Below, piece after piece: positions 43,020-51,974 of a DNA stretch of 64,000 nucleotides. The stretch lies in the NCBI RefSeq assembly GCF_044542075.1, contig NZ_JBITTU010000001.1, forward strand, positions 682,001 through 746,000, read 5' to 3'. Source of the stretch: Leeuwenhoekiella sp044542075 (GTDB lineage: Bacteria > Bacteroidota > Bacteroidia > Flavobacteriales > Flavobacteriaceae). Within the stretch, counting starts at the first letter, position 1. Every line of letters begins with the position of its first letter. The notes under the pieces were generated by a model. It saw only the letters and a program-made list of their open reading frames with translations. It ran no database searches and was not told the origin of the DNA. Position numbers and translations under genes: made by a program.

Positions 43020-44711
43020 ATGAGTTTAATAAAACAAGAAAACAGAACACGTGCGCAGGAAAGCTCTGCAGCTATTGAGCGCATGTATATTACTATGAGA
43101 CACCTTTTTAACCGTGGTTTTTACAAGCCTATGGGTGTTTCAGGAGATACTTTAAGGGAAGCTTTATTGATATTGCGACCTGAAATATATGGTACCATTG
43201 CAGAAGAAAAGGTAGAACTTAACGGTTTACTTTATGTTATAGATCGTCTTCCGGAGGGTATAGAAGAATGTAGATATATAAACCTTACAAGTGACGAAGG
43301 TTATAAAAATTCACATTTTAAGCCAATCGTTCCTCCTAAGAGACGTCGTAACTGCTACCGCATAGATGAGGAGCAAATGAATATTGAGATTACTCGAGGT
43401 AGATCTGAGATCTATGATATTCTTACGCACTTAACCTTTCTGTTTGTTGAATCACACAAAATAATGAAACGTGTGGTTATCAATGAAGAGGGGCACACCA
43501 CAAGAGACTGGAACAAGCTTGAAAAAGCAGTACTTTCAGAAGAGCCGTTGACACAGCAAGAGCGAGAGATTGCACTTACGCATACGGCTAATATCCTGGG
43601 AAGAACTTTTCACGAAGTCTCTGTCATTTATGGTAAATTTTCTGCACCTACAAACGAGAAGCGTTTTTTAAATCTGGTCTATTGGCTAGGTAAGCGTGCT
43701 ATTGAAGAAATCTCAGAAAACGATAAGCGAATTGTGACATTTTCTCCTGTTTTACGCGAGCGTTTAGGTCATCACATTCACGGAGAAGTCTGGGCAGATA
43801 CTATTAAAAAAGAATTAGACAGTAGAGATCTTCTTAGTAGACCTATTCATATCATAAGTGCAAACATGCACAGTGTAATGAATACTCTTTTTGCACCAGT
43901 AGCCCTATCTAAGGAGATGGCTAAAAAGGAAAATTTAGAGATATATGAGACCTTAAGTGATGCTGGTAGCGGTAAATTGAGAGCTCGAGTTGAAAAAACA
44001 GCACTGCAAAATGGTATGATATCAGTACCAGATCAAAGTGGGACTAATATAGATGTTCAATTATTTGATACCGCAAAATTAGATCTAGATCAAAATAATT
44101 TTTGTTCTAAAGCTTCCTACCCAGAAGGCAAAGAGCCTGTGATTATTGTGATGGATTATGCATTCGGAGAGCAAGCTTATGAGACCATGGAAGAGCTTTT
44201 AAAACCTTTTGAAAAAGATGAAGCTCTAACATATCTTGATGTTAAGTCAGTTTCCATAATGGGTAAAGCAGGTATTCTCGAGGGTGGAAAAGGAGATATT
44301 ATGATACCTAGCGCACACCTTTTTGAAGGTACGGCAGATAACTATCCCTTTGATAATCAACTTAAAAAAGAGCATTTTGAAGGTAACGGCATTTCGGTTT
44401 TTGAAGGCGCTATGATTTCTGTCTTAGGTACGTCTTTACAAAACAGAGATATTTTACGCTTTTTCTATGAAAGCACATGGAATGTTATAGGTCTTGAGAT
44501 GGAAGGTGCACATTATCAAAAAGCGATACAAGCAGCAGCTAAATTACGCGGAAGCATAAGCGATAAAGTAAAAGTGCGTTACGCCTATTATGCATCAGAT
44601 AATCCGTTAGAAACCGGTAGCACGCTTGCTTCAGGAGGATTGGGTACAACAGGTGTAAAACCCACATACCTAATAACCGAACAAATCTTAGAGCAAATCT
44701 TTAAAGATTAA
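43020..44711 (+). CDS. Two-part protein with C-terminal nucleoside phosphorylase/nucleosidase-like domain (probably DUF6909)
   Basis: 563 residues. The N-terminal ~290 residues (helical, ERMYITMRHLFNRGFYKPMG, ITRGRSEIYDILTHLTFLFVESHKIM) match no enzyme I recognise. The C-terminal ~200 residues resemble the nucleoside phosphorylase / AMP-nucleosidase fold: SIMGKAGILEGGKGDIMIPSAHLFEGTADNYPF (about 415-450), GISVFEGAMISVLGT, then GLEMEGAHYQKA with the Glu-Met-Glu signature that binds ribose. I believe this is the DUF6909 family of Bacteroidota, though the name is from memory. It probably acts on a nucleoside or nucleotide. It sits between GH3 and a Wzz-like gene, overlapping the latter by one base (TAATG). 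Confidence 0.7.
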   Translation: MSLIKQENRTRAQESSAAIERMYITMRHLFNRGFYKPMGVSGDTLREALLILRPEIYGTIAEEKVELNGLLYVIDRLPEGIEECRYINLTSDEGYKNSHFKPIVPPKRRRNCYRIDEEQMNIEITRGRSEIYDILTHLTFLFVESHKIMKRVVINEEGHTTRDWNKLEKAVLSEEPLTQQEREIALTHTANILGRTFHEVSVIYGKFSAPTNEKRFLNLVYWLGKRAIEEISENDKRIVTFSPVLRERLGHHIHGEVWADTIKKELDSRDLLSRPIHIISANMHSVMNTLFAPVALSKEMAKKENLEIYETLSDAGSGKLRARVEKTALQNGMISVPDQSGTNIDVQLFDTAKLDLDQNNFCSKASYPEGKEPVIIVMDYAFGEQAYETMEELLKPFEKDEALTYLDVKSVSIMGKAGILEGGKGDIMIPSAHLFEGTADNYPFDNQLKKEHFEGNGISVFEGAMISVLGTSLQNRDILRFFYESTWNVIGLEMEGAHYQKAIQAAAKLRGSISDKVKVRYAYYASDNPLETGSTLASGGLGTTGVKPTYLITEQILEQIFKD

Positions 44712-45667
44712 TGGAAAATACCGCGCAGGATATAGATTTATTTGATGTTTTTAAATGGTTGCGCAAGCAGTTCAAAAAACTAATTATATATCTATATCGC
44801 TTTGTGCGGTTTCTAATTAGAAATGCGCTAATTCTACTTGGGCTAATCATTTTAGGCTACGCTTCAGGATATGGGATATCTACATTTTTCAAACAGTCAA
44901 AAACTGCAGAGATTATAGTAGGCCCTAATATAGAGAGTACAACGTATTTATACAGTAAAATTGACCAACTTAATAGGGGCGTTTCAAGTAAGGACACTAG
45001 TTTAATTTCAGAACTTAAAACAGTTTTTCCTAACACGCGCGTAGATGAGATTTCAATAGAGCCGGTAGAAGATGTTGTGAACTTGCTTGAAAATAATCAA
45101 TTATCTAATGATGAGTTAAGTGCTTATTTACTAGATAACAACACACCTAAGTCTTCATTTTTTGAAAAACCACTTTTGACACCTGTTTATAATCTTCATA
45201 AAATTACGATAACAGCTTCGGGAAATTTTGATGACCCAGACCTGTTTATGAGTTTGCTCGAAAAGGAAGAGCATTTAAAGGCAAAACTTAAGGCTGAAGC
45301 GCAAAATCTAAAAGAGGAACTTAAGTTTAACAGCTATACGATAAATCAAATAGATAGTGTTCTAGTAAATTTAAATTTGGCCTTAAAAAACGGAAAGCAA
45401 TCACTTGATATAATAGCTGTTTCAGATGATTCGAATTTGAGTTCGGTTTTAAATAGTAAACTAGAATTAATAAAGCGTAACGCTCAAATTAATAAACAGC
45501 TTTTAAATTTAGACACTGTTTTCAAAGTATATTCTTATTCAAAATGGTTGAACAAAAGCTCGTGGAAAACTAATCTAAGGTTTATACTTCCTCTCGTATT
45601 ATTTCTCTTCTTTATTTTTTATCACTTGACATTAAGATTTAGAAAACGCTTCAAAGCAGATCTATAG
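44711..45667 (+). CDS. Wzz-like (chain-length determinant type) membrane protein
   Basis: 318 residues. Two membrane helices flank a large extracytoplasmic region: TM1 about 38-57 (ALILLGLIILGYASGYGIS), TM2 about 288-307 (FILPLVLFLFFIFYHLTL), with a coiled-coil part in between (about 185-255). This topology and the position ahead of a flippase and polymerase suggest a polysaccharide co-polymerase that sets chain length. There is no C-terminal tyrosine kinase domain, and sequence similarity to Wzz is weak. Its start overlaps the upstream nucleosidase-like gene, so it belongs to that operon by translation coupling, while the flippase gene begins 55 bases later. Confidence 0.65.
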   Translation: MENTAQDIDLFDVFKWLRKQFKKLIIYLYRFVRFLIRNALILLGLIILGYASGYGISTFFKQSKTAEIIVGPNIESTTYLYSKIDQLNRGVSSKDTSLISELKTVFPNTRVDEISIEPVEDVVNLLENNQLSNDELSAYLLDNNTPKSSFFEKPLLTPVYNLHKITITASGNFDDPDLFMSLLEKEEHLKAKLKAEAQNLKEELKFNSYTINQIDSVLVNLNLALKNGKQSLDIIAVSDDSNLSSVLNSKLELIKRNAQINKQLLNLDTVFKVYSYSKWLNKSSWKTNLRFILPLVLFLFFIFYHLTLRFRKRFKADL

Positions 45668-45722
45668 CATTCTGAAAGCTCAAAATGCAAGAAATAAAAT
45701 AAACAAGTTTTGCATTAAGTCT

Positions 45723-47033
45723 ATGTTCAAAAATCTTAGTAAGCACCTTTATAATTTTAAGAAAGCATCTGCCTTGACAGATGTTATTAAAGTTATGTTT
45801 CTAAGAATCTGTGGTATTTTGTTTCTATTTGGCATCACTATTTTTCTTACTAATTATTACGATCCTAAAGTTGTAGGAGCCTATGAGTTTACCCGCTCTT
45901 CTTTATTTCTAATTGGAGGGTTCGTTCTTTTAGGTACAGATCAATCTATTTTATTTTTTGCTGGTAGATTTTCAAAAACAGAACAGGTAATAGCTTTATT
46001 CTCGATTTACCTAAGAATGGCAAAAATGCTGTTTTTTACTTCGTTACTTTTTCTGGCTATAGCACTCATAGTACCAGACTCATTATATGAAGATATTTTT
46101 AATGATAGTACGTCAGGTTCTTTACTTCTAAAAGTTAGTTTCTGTTTGTTTTTTTATGCTATTACACTTTTAAATACCGAATTTTTTAGAGGTTTCTCTC
46201 TTCAGGAAAAATCAGAATTATATCGCGGAATTTTTAAACAACTTCCATTTGGTTTAGGTCTTTTAATCTTACTACTTTTTAAAAATCAAAATTATGTCGT
46301 TGAGGTATTTTTAGGAAGCTTCGTAGTTTTGGCATTAATTTCTTCGATTGAAATTTTAAAAATATATCGAAAATTTAGTACAGGAAAAGATGTGCCCATT
46401 AAGGTCTCTTTTAAAACAATTTTTAAATCAACAATGCCAATTGCAGTGAGTTCACTGGGGTTTTATTTGCTTATAAGTGTTGATGTATTTTTCCTAAAAA
46501 TATATACAGATTTTGAAACGCTCGCGTATTATGGAACTTCGGTTAAAATTATTTTTTTAATTTCTACAGTTGTAAGTACGATAAGCTCTTTTTTTGCGGT
46601 TCAAATAGCAGATTTATATGTAAATGATAAAAAAGAGCTGCAGCATATTTTAAAAAATGGTGTACGTATTATTGCAGGACTTTCTCTAGTGCTTTCACTA
46701 GTTTTACTATGTTTTTCAGAATTAATTCTTAAGGTTTTTGGTACGTCGTACACAGCAGCAAATGAGTCGCTTCAAATTTTAATTGTGGGACATTTTTTAA
46801 GTACTCTTTGCGGTATTACAGCGGTATATTTAAATATGACTAAAAAGCAAGTCACGTTGCAATACATTCTAATAGCTACAGTTTTTGTTAATGTTTTTCT
46901 TAATTATGTACTGGTTCCTACAATGGGTATGAATGGAGCGGCTATAGCTTCTGCTCTTAGCGTTGTTTTGTGGAATGTTTGTGCCGCGTTAATTGTCTAT
47001 AAAAAGGACAAAATAGTTCTCTTTATCCATTAA
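45723..47033 (+). CDS. Oligosaccharide flippase-like membrane protein (Wzx-type)
   Basis: 436 residues with about twelve hydrophobic helices across the length. The N-terminal GILFLFGITIFLTNYYDPKVVGAYEFTRSSLFLIGGFVLLG resembles the MATE-like polysaccharide biosynthesis family (Wzx/RfbX), as does the C-terminal MNGAAIASALSVVLWN. Such proteins move lipid-linked oligosaccharide units from the cytoplasmic to the periplasmic face of the inner membrane. It is followed after two bases by a Wzy-like membrane protein and then an O-antigen ligase/polymerase gene, which fits a Wzx/Wzy-dependent surface polysaccharide locus. Confidence 0.85.
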   Translation: MFKNLSKHLYNFKKASALTDVIKVMFLRICGILFLFGITIFLTNYYDPKVVGAYEFTRSSLFLIGGFVLLGTDQSILFFAGRFSKTEQVIALFSIYLRMAKMLFFTSLLFLAIALIVPDSLYEDIFNDSTSGSLLLKVSFCLFFYAITLLNTEFFRGFSLQEKSELYRGIFKQLPFGLGLLILLLFKNQNYVVEVFLGSFVVLALISSIEILKIYRKFSTGKDVPIKVSFKTIFKSTMPIAVSSLGFYLLISVDVFFLKIYTDFETLAYYGTSVKIIFLISTVVSTISSFFAVQIADLYVNDKKELQHILKNGVRIIAGLSLVLSLVLLCFSELILKVFGTSYTAANESLQILIVGHFLSTLCGITAVYLNMTKKQVTLQYILIATVFVNVFLNYVLVPTMGMNGAAIASALSVVLWNVCAALIVYKKDKIVLFIH

Positions 47034-47035
47034 CT

Positions 47036-48106
47036 ATGCTGCGTAAAAAACTACAAAAATCAATATTTGTTTATTTGCTTTTATGCATTTGTGTAGTATG
47101 TCTTGGCTTCGTTTCTTATTGGGTTCTGCCAGATCGTTTCTTTTTTGATGCGGTCATTATTTCTGAAGATTTTTATAATGAGAAAGGATTTTTCCGAAGC
47201 TATCCTGTTACGATGCTTTTTTATGAGATAACCGGCCTCGGGCGCTTTCCATTTCCTGTTGTAGCATTAATTCAATTACCTGTTTTACTAGTTGTTCTGT
47301 ATCGCATAGGAATCCCCGAGAGGTTTGCAAATTTCACGCTGCGCAACGCGTTAGCATACATCTGTTTACTACTGTTAGCATTTTTTATATCTATGCCCTC
47401 AAAAGAGTTTATCACCTTTCTCTTTATTGCTATAATTCTTTTTTTGCTGAAGAATAAAAGATTTAGATTAAGAACGACTGTCTTACTTATTTTTAGCGGT
47501 ATTATTTTATTTGGAATTTGGTTTAGATCGTATTTTATTTTGGTTCCGGTTTTGGCATTGGCAATTTACGGTACAAGTTTAGTCAACTTTAAACGGAAGG
47601 TTTTTGCGGGTGTTTTTTCAGGATTACTTGTAGTTACTTTTCTATCGCTCTCTTACGGTTTTGTTAAGGGGGAATATTTATCCCAAAGCACACGCGAAGA
47701 ACTTAATGAGGTACGCGCCGGTGAAGAAGCTACAAATTCAGTTATCGTATCGCCTGTGAGCACTAAAAATTGGTATGGTGAGGTAATAGGTGTCTTTTAT
47801 GGTTTTATTTCGGTAAATGCACCTCTAAATGGCTTTAGGCATATTTTAAAGCCGCAGATACTTGCGTTTGTTTTATGGCAGACTATTTTAATGGTATATC
47901 TGCTTTATTTATATAAAAATTGTCTTCGACACAGAAACCGATATAAATTTGAGATTTGGGCATTTTACCTCGTTTTTGCCTACTTCATCGTTCAGGGAGT
48001 TTTTGAGCCTGATCTGGGTTCTGCTGTTAAACATAAAATTGGGATATTGCCACTAATTTATTTTGCCTTGTATTATGATTGTTTCAGAAAGAACATATCG
48101 GTTTAG
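47036..48106 (+). CDS. Polytopic membrane protein, probable Wzy/EpsG-like polymerase
   Basis: 356 residues, about nine predicted membrane helices, no strong named motif. The sequence MPSKEFITFLFIAIILFLLKNKR (about 120-142) has the S-K-E signature seen in EpsG-like and other capsule polymerases, and a longer periplasmic loop (about 215-250, LSQSTREELNEVRAGEEAT) lies in the second half. With the flippase in front and an O-antigen ligase-like gene behind, a polysaccharide polymerase or related role is likely, but it could also be an unassigned accessory. Two bases separate it from the flippase gene, and its 3' end overlaps the next gene. Confidence 0.6.
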   Translation: MLRKKLQKSIFVYLLLCICVVCLGFVSYWVLPDRFFFDAVIISEDFYNEKGFFRSYPVTMLFYEITGLGRFPFPVVALIQLPVLLVVLYRIGIPERFANFTLRNALAYICLLLLAFFISMPSKEFITFLFIAIILFLLKNKRFRLRTTVLLIFSGIILFGIWFRSYFILVPVLALAIYGTSLVNFKRKVFAGVFSGLLVVTFLSLSYGFVKGEYLSQSTREELNEVRAGEEATNSVIVSPVSTKNWYGEVIGVFYGFISVNAPLNGFRHILKPQILAFVLWQTILMVYLLYLYKNCLRHRNRYKFEIWAFYLVFAYFIVQGVFEPDLGSAVKHKIGILPLIYFALYYDCFRKNISV

Positions 48107-49355
48107 TTATAATACCTGGCTTATTGTATTAGCCGCTTCGCTCATTTTTAGAATGCCTGCGACCATTCTCTTAATCCTCTTCGTAGCCTATAATCTGTTT
48201 TTTTACAATCATTTACGATTTACTAAAAAGAGGTTGATTTTAATAGGTTTAATTGCATCTCCATTTTTATTAGACCTTATTTTTATATCGAATAATGAGC
48301 TTCTGCAAGAAGGATTAAAACATGCAGAAAAGCGCATAAGTATGCTTCTTTTACCGCTATTTATCTTAACTCAAAATCACAGATTTAATACAGCATTGAT
48401 CATACGTATTTATGCAATAGTAACGACGTTGATTTTAAGTTTTTGCTTAGTACGCTTTGCAATTATTTCTCCTGACTTGTTTTCAAAATATCTCAACGGA
48501 GTTGACCTATGGGAAATGGGGTATGTGTTTGCAAACTCAATAAATATGCACGCTCCCGCACTAAACCTGCATGTAGCATTTGTCGTCGTCATCAATTTTT
48601 ATTTTTTAAAAGAAGGATTAACTAAAGTTTCAAAAAAGTATCAAATCTGGCGCGCGGCTATCTTTATAGCATCGATAATTATCCTGTTTTATGTAAACAC
48701 CCGGTTGGCTATTGTAAATGCTTTTATAGGAATTTTGCTGATCACGTTTTATAAGAAAATGAGTGTTGCTGAATTTAAGGCGAATAGGAAACTAGTCTTA
48801 GGGTTAGCATTATTTATTACACTTGCCATTGCCTTTGTAAAAGTGTTCCCATATTCTGTTGAAAAATTTACAAGTGTTACGTTTAGTAATCTCGATAAAA
48901 TAGGAAAATTAGATGATCTTGAAAACCCAGAAAAGACGGCTTATAATGGTTTAGTAACGCGTCTAAGTATCTGGAAGTCGGGGTTAGAACTTGCCACCAG
49001 AAATCCCATTATGGGAGTGGGTGCCGCAGATGGCAAAAAAGAACTTATTAGTTACTTTGAAGAAACACATCAAAATTTTCTTTATAAATATGAGTTTCCA
49101 GTACATAATCAATATCTCGATTTCTGGATAAAATTTGGTGTTTTAGGAGCTTTAATAGCCTTTATATATGTAGGATTGTTTGCCTACATAGGCATTACTT
49201 CAAAGCAAGTAATGTGTGTTTTTTTCTTTATACTTTTTGCCTCGTCAAATTTTGTCGATGATTTTCTAATTCGGTTTGATGGGATTGTGTTTAGCGCGCT
49301 TTGGCTAAGTATATTCACAAAACACGCTTTGGATTATCCTGAAAATAAATCCTAG
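48075..49355 (+). CDS. O-antigen ligase/polymerase-family membrane protein
   Basis: 426 residues from the ATG at 48075. A TTG 12 bases earlier is in frame, but the ATG is preferred; either way the gene overlaps the upstream one by 32 bases or more. There are about eleven membrane helices and a periplasmic loop with SIWKSGLELATRNPIMGVGAADGKKEL (about 305-331), the Wzy_C-like signature of O-antigen ligases and polymerases (WaaL/Wzy). It would join or polymerise the surface glycan. The 3' end overlaps the 3' end of the convergent glycosyltransferase gene by 41 bases. Confidence 0.85.
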   Translation: MIVSERTYRFSYNTWLIVLAASLIFRMPATILLILFVAYNLFFYNHLRFTKKRLILIGLIASPFLLDLIFISNNELLQEGLKHAEKRISMLLLPLFILTQNHRFNTALIIRIYAIVTTLILSFCLVRFAIISPDLFSKYLNGVDLWEMGYVFANSINMHAPALNLHVAFVVVINFYFLKEGLTKVSKKYQIWRAAIFIASIIILFYVNTRLAIVNAFIGILLITFYKKMSVAEFKANRKLVLGLALFITLAIAFVKVFPYSVEKFTSVTFSNLDKIGKLDDLENPEKTAYNGLVTRLSIWKSGLELATRNPIMGVGAADGKKELISYFEETHQNFLYKYEFPVHNQYLDFWIKFGVLGALIAFIYVGLFAYIGITSKQVMCVFFFILFASSNFVDDFLIRFDGIVFSALWLSIFTKHALDYPENKS

Positions 49356-50415
49356 CAAGCTTTTCAAAATTTCGCGTACTGTCAAATAGAAGTTGACAAC
49401 GCTCAAAGTTAGCTTTGCCTATACGATCACGATTTTGAGCTGTTTTTAATTTTTCTATACTGCTAGAAAATTCAGAAGCTTTATTAAAAAGAAATCCCGT
49501 TTTGCCGTTTGCGACAATGTCTTTATTACCTATGATATTTGTTGCTACGATAGGTATTTTGCGAGCAGCAGCTTCAAGAAGTGCAATAGGCAAACCTTCC
49601 CAGAGGGAGGTTTGTAAATACACATCTATCGTTTCTAAAACACACAAACCTTCAGACCTATCTTTAAACCAGCCGGTAACTTCAATATTAGATGCTGTTA
49701 ATTGGTGTCTCAACTCACCATCTCCAATCCAAATAAATTGCAAATTAGGGTGCAGTAAAGCAATCTCATTAAAAAGCGATGGGTTTCGAGCGTATGTAAT
49801 TCTTCCAACAATACCTACTTTTTTAAGTAGTGTTGATTTTTGAGGCAATTCTTGTGGCACATTTTCAAAATTTATCCCGTTACGGACCAATAACGAAGGG
49901 CCTATTTTTTTTGAGTAATTTAATTCTGTGTCTCCGCAGGCGATAATAGTTCCTCCGGTTAATTTCTGACTTAAAAATTCAATACTATAAAAAGCAAAGC
50001 GTTTAACGGTGCTAATATCTTTTCTTAAAAAGGAATATCCATGCGGCGTATAATAGAGTTTTGCGTTAAACTGAAAAGTAAATAAGAAAGCAAGTCTTCC
50101 AAGAATTCCTGCCTTAGAAGAATGCAAGTGTACTCGGTCTGGCTTAATAAAATTTAATACGTGTCTTAACTGTTTGAATGCTTTAAAGTCTTCAATTGGG
50201 GAGATTTCTCTTAACATAGGTATTTTAACCAGTGTTGTATTGGGATGAAAATCTAGAGCGATTTTATCTGGATTTATTTCCTGCCTTTTATCACTATAGA
50301 TTACGGTGAGATCTATATTAGGATTTGCTGCAAGTGCGTGTGTTAAGTTTATAAAATAGGTATAAACACCACCTCCTAAAGCTTCTACCATATGAACTAC
50401 TTTTAATTTATTCAT
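49315..50415 (-). CDS. Glycosyltransferase family 4-like protein
   Basis: 366 residues of the GT-B fold. The N-terminal acceptor domain begins KVVHMVEALGGGVYTYFINLTHAL, and PDRVHLHSSKAGILGRLAF and YYTPHGYSFLRKD follow. The C-terminal nucleotide-sugar domain has VGIVGRITYARNPSLF (about 195-211), FIWIGDGELR, and VYLQTSLWEGLPIALLEAAARKIPIVAT (about 270-300), with the E-x7-E-type signature of GT4. It transfers a sugar from a nucleotide donor in the cytoplasm; donor and acceptor cannot be named. It is the only minus-strand gene among the early polysaccharide genes and overlaps the ligase gene tail to tail by 41 bases. Confidence 0.9.
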   Translation of the reverse strand: MNKLKVVHMVEALGGGVYTYFINLTHALAANPNIDLTVIYSDKRQEINPDKIALDFHPNTTLVKIPMLREISPIEDFKAFKQLRHVLNFIKPDRVHLHSSKAGILGRLAFLFTFQFNAKLYYTPHGYSFLRKDISTVKRFAFYSIEFLSQKLTGGTIIACGDTELNYSKKIGPSLLVRNGINFENVPQELPQKSTLLKKVGIVGRITYARNPSLFNEIALLHPNLQFIWIGDGELRHQLTASNIEVTGWFKDRSEGLCVLETIDVYLQTSLWEGLPIALLEAAARKIPIVATNIIGNKDIVANGKTGFLFNKASEFSSSIEKLKTAQNRDRIGKANFERCQLLFDSTRNFEKLARIYFQDNPKRVL

Positions 50416-50621
50416 AAATACGTTCCCTGTCTAGTGGGCGATGTCCAATTTATTGAGAAATTTTATTAATGATACATTCATAATGATTTACCATATCTAT
50501 AATTTTGAATAGCATTAACTTGTTTTTACTCAATATTACAGCGGTATTATTAGTTTTCATTCATTTTCTTTTAACTAACTTTATCAAGTTTTGACAAACT
50601 CGTAAGAGTTAGTTTTTATAT

Positions 50622-51974
50622 ATGATTGTAAACGACACTAAACATAATTATCTACTTCAGCCATTAATTGCAAGTATAGATATTCTAATTTTAATTGGTT
50701 TCGCGAAATTATTTGATTTCTCTTCGCACAGCTATTTATTATTTTCGGTTTATACATTTTTTAGCTGGTTGATAACAACGTATAGTTTTGGATTTTATAG
50801 TGTATATAGATTTACACCACTGGTACGTATACTTTCCATTATTGGAAAACAATTTTTCCTTTTAATTTTTTGCTCTTTTACTTTTTTCGGAATATTTAGC
50901 GAAATCAATATTTCTATAAGGGCGGTTTTAGAATATGCCTGCTTGAGTATGGGAATAATCGCCATTCTAAAAGTTACTATTTTTAACGTACGAAAAAAAT
51001 TTAGACAACAACTGGGTAGCGATACGTTACGGGTAATAATCATAGGATGCAACCCTAAAACAGAGCGATTAAAGAACTTTTTTAATTATAATCCCGCATA
51101 CGGATTTCAACTAATAGCAAACCTCAATTTACTCGATCCTGAAGTAACTATAGATTCTGTAAAAGAGTACATTCTTAATAATAATATTAGTCAGGTTTTT
51201 TGCTCTATAGCAGAGCTTAAGAATAAAGAAATAAGAGAGTTAATTCATTTTGCAGACAATAATTTAATCAGTTTAAAATTTTTACCAGATAACAAGAAAA
51301 TTTTTACAAAGAAAATGGAGTTTCAGTATTATGGCATAACACCCATTTTGTCTCTTCGTACGTTACCTATAGATACACCTGTTAATCTATTTTTAAAGCG
51401 CCTGCTTGACCTTATGGTAAGTCTATTTGTGGTTATAGGTATATTATCATGGTTGACCCCTTTAATAGCAATTATCATCGTTTGTGATTCTAAAGGACCT
51501 ATATTCTTTAAACAAAAACGTAACGGGATAGGTGGGAATGAGTTTTACTGCTTTAAGTTTAGATCTATGAAAGTAAATGGGACTGCAGATGCCACTCAAG
51601 CAAGTAAAACCGATGTTAGAACAACTAAAGTAGGTAGGTTTTTACGTAAAACAAGTTTAGATGAGTTGCCTCAATTTTACAATGTTTTAATGGGAGACAT
51701 GTCTGTGGTGGGGCCGCGGCCGCATATGGTTGCACATACGCATTCATTTGCAACACAGGTAGATAAATTTATGCTTAGACATCTGGTAAAACCCGGCATT
51801 ACAGGCTTAGCTCAGGTAAGTGGTTACCGCGGAGAGATAGAAACTAAGCGTGATATAAAAAACAGAGTGCGTTTTGATATATTTTATGTTGAAAACTGGT
51901 CTATTTTAATGGATCTACGTATTATCGCTAAAACGTTTATTAAAGTGATTTATGGCGACAATAAGGCCTATTAA
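50622..51974 (+). CDS. Polyprenyl phosphate sugar-1-phosphate transferase (WbaP/WcaJ-like)
   Basis: 450 residues. Four or five N-terminal membrane helices (about 12-115) and a CoA-binding-like domain (VIIIGCNPKTERLKNFFNY, about 138-157) come first. A membrane-entering helix and the catalytic domain follow: GPIFFKQKRNGIGGNEFYCFKFRSM (about 288-312), RTTKVGRFLRKTSLDELPQFYNVLMGDMSVVGPRP (about 330-365), LVKPGITGLAQVSGYRGE and FDIFYVENWSILMDL. This is the initiating phosphoglycosyltransferase: it loads the first sugar phosphate onto undecaprenyl phosphate for the surface glycan. It overlaps the next glycosyltransferase gene by 23 bases. Confidence 0.94.
   Translation: MIVNDTKHNYLLQPLIASIDILILIGFAKLFDFSSHSYLLFSVYTFFSWLITTYSFGFYSVYRFTPLVRILSIIGKQFFLLIFCSFTFFGIFSEINISIRAVLEYACLSMGIIAILKVTIFNVRKKFRQQLGSDTLRVIIIGCNPKTERLKNFFNYNPAYGFQLIANLNLLDPEVTIDSVKEYILNNNISQVFCSIAELKNKEIRELIHFADNNLISLKFLPDNKKIFTKKMEFQYYGITPILSLRTLPIDTPVNLFLKRLLDLMVSLFVVIGILSWLTPLIAIIIVCDSKGPIFFKQKRNGIGGNEFYCFKFRSMKVNGTADATQASKTDVRTTKVGRFLRKTSLDELPQFYNVLMGDMSVVGPRPHMVAHTHSFATQVDKFMLRHLVKPGITGLAQVSGYRGEIETKRDIKNRVRFDIFYVENWSILMDLRIIAKTFIKVIYGDNKAY

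Noticed and set aside
50597..50610. Short hairpin AACTC-gtaa-GAGTT upstream of the phosphoglycosyltransferase gene as an operator
   Set aside because: A stem of only five pairs in AT-rich DNA is expected by chance.
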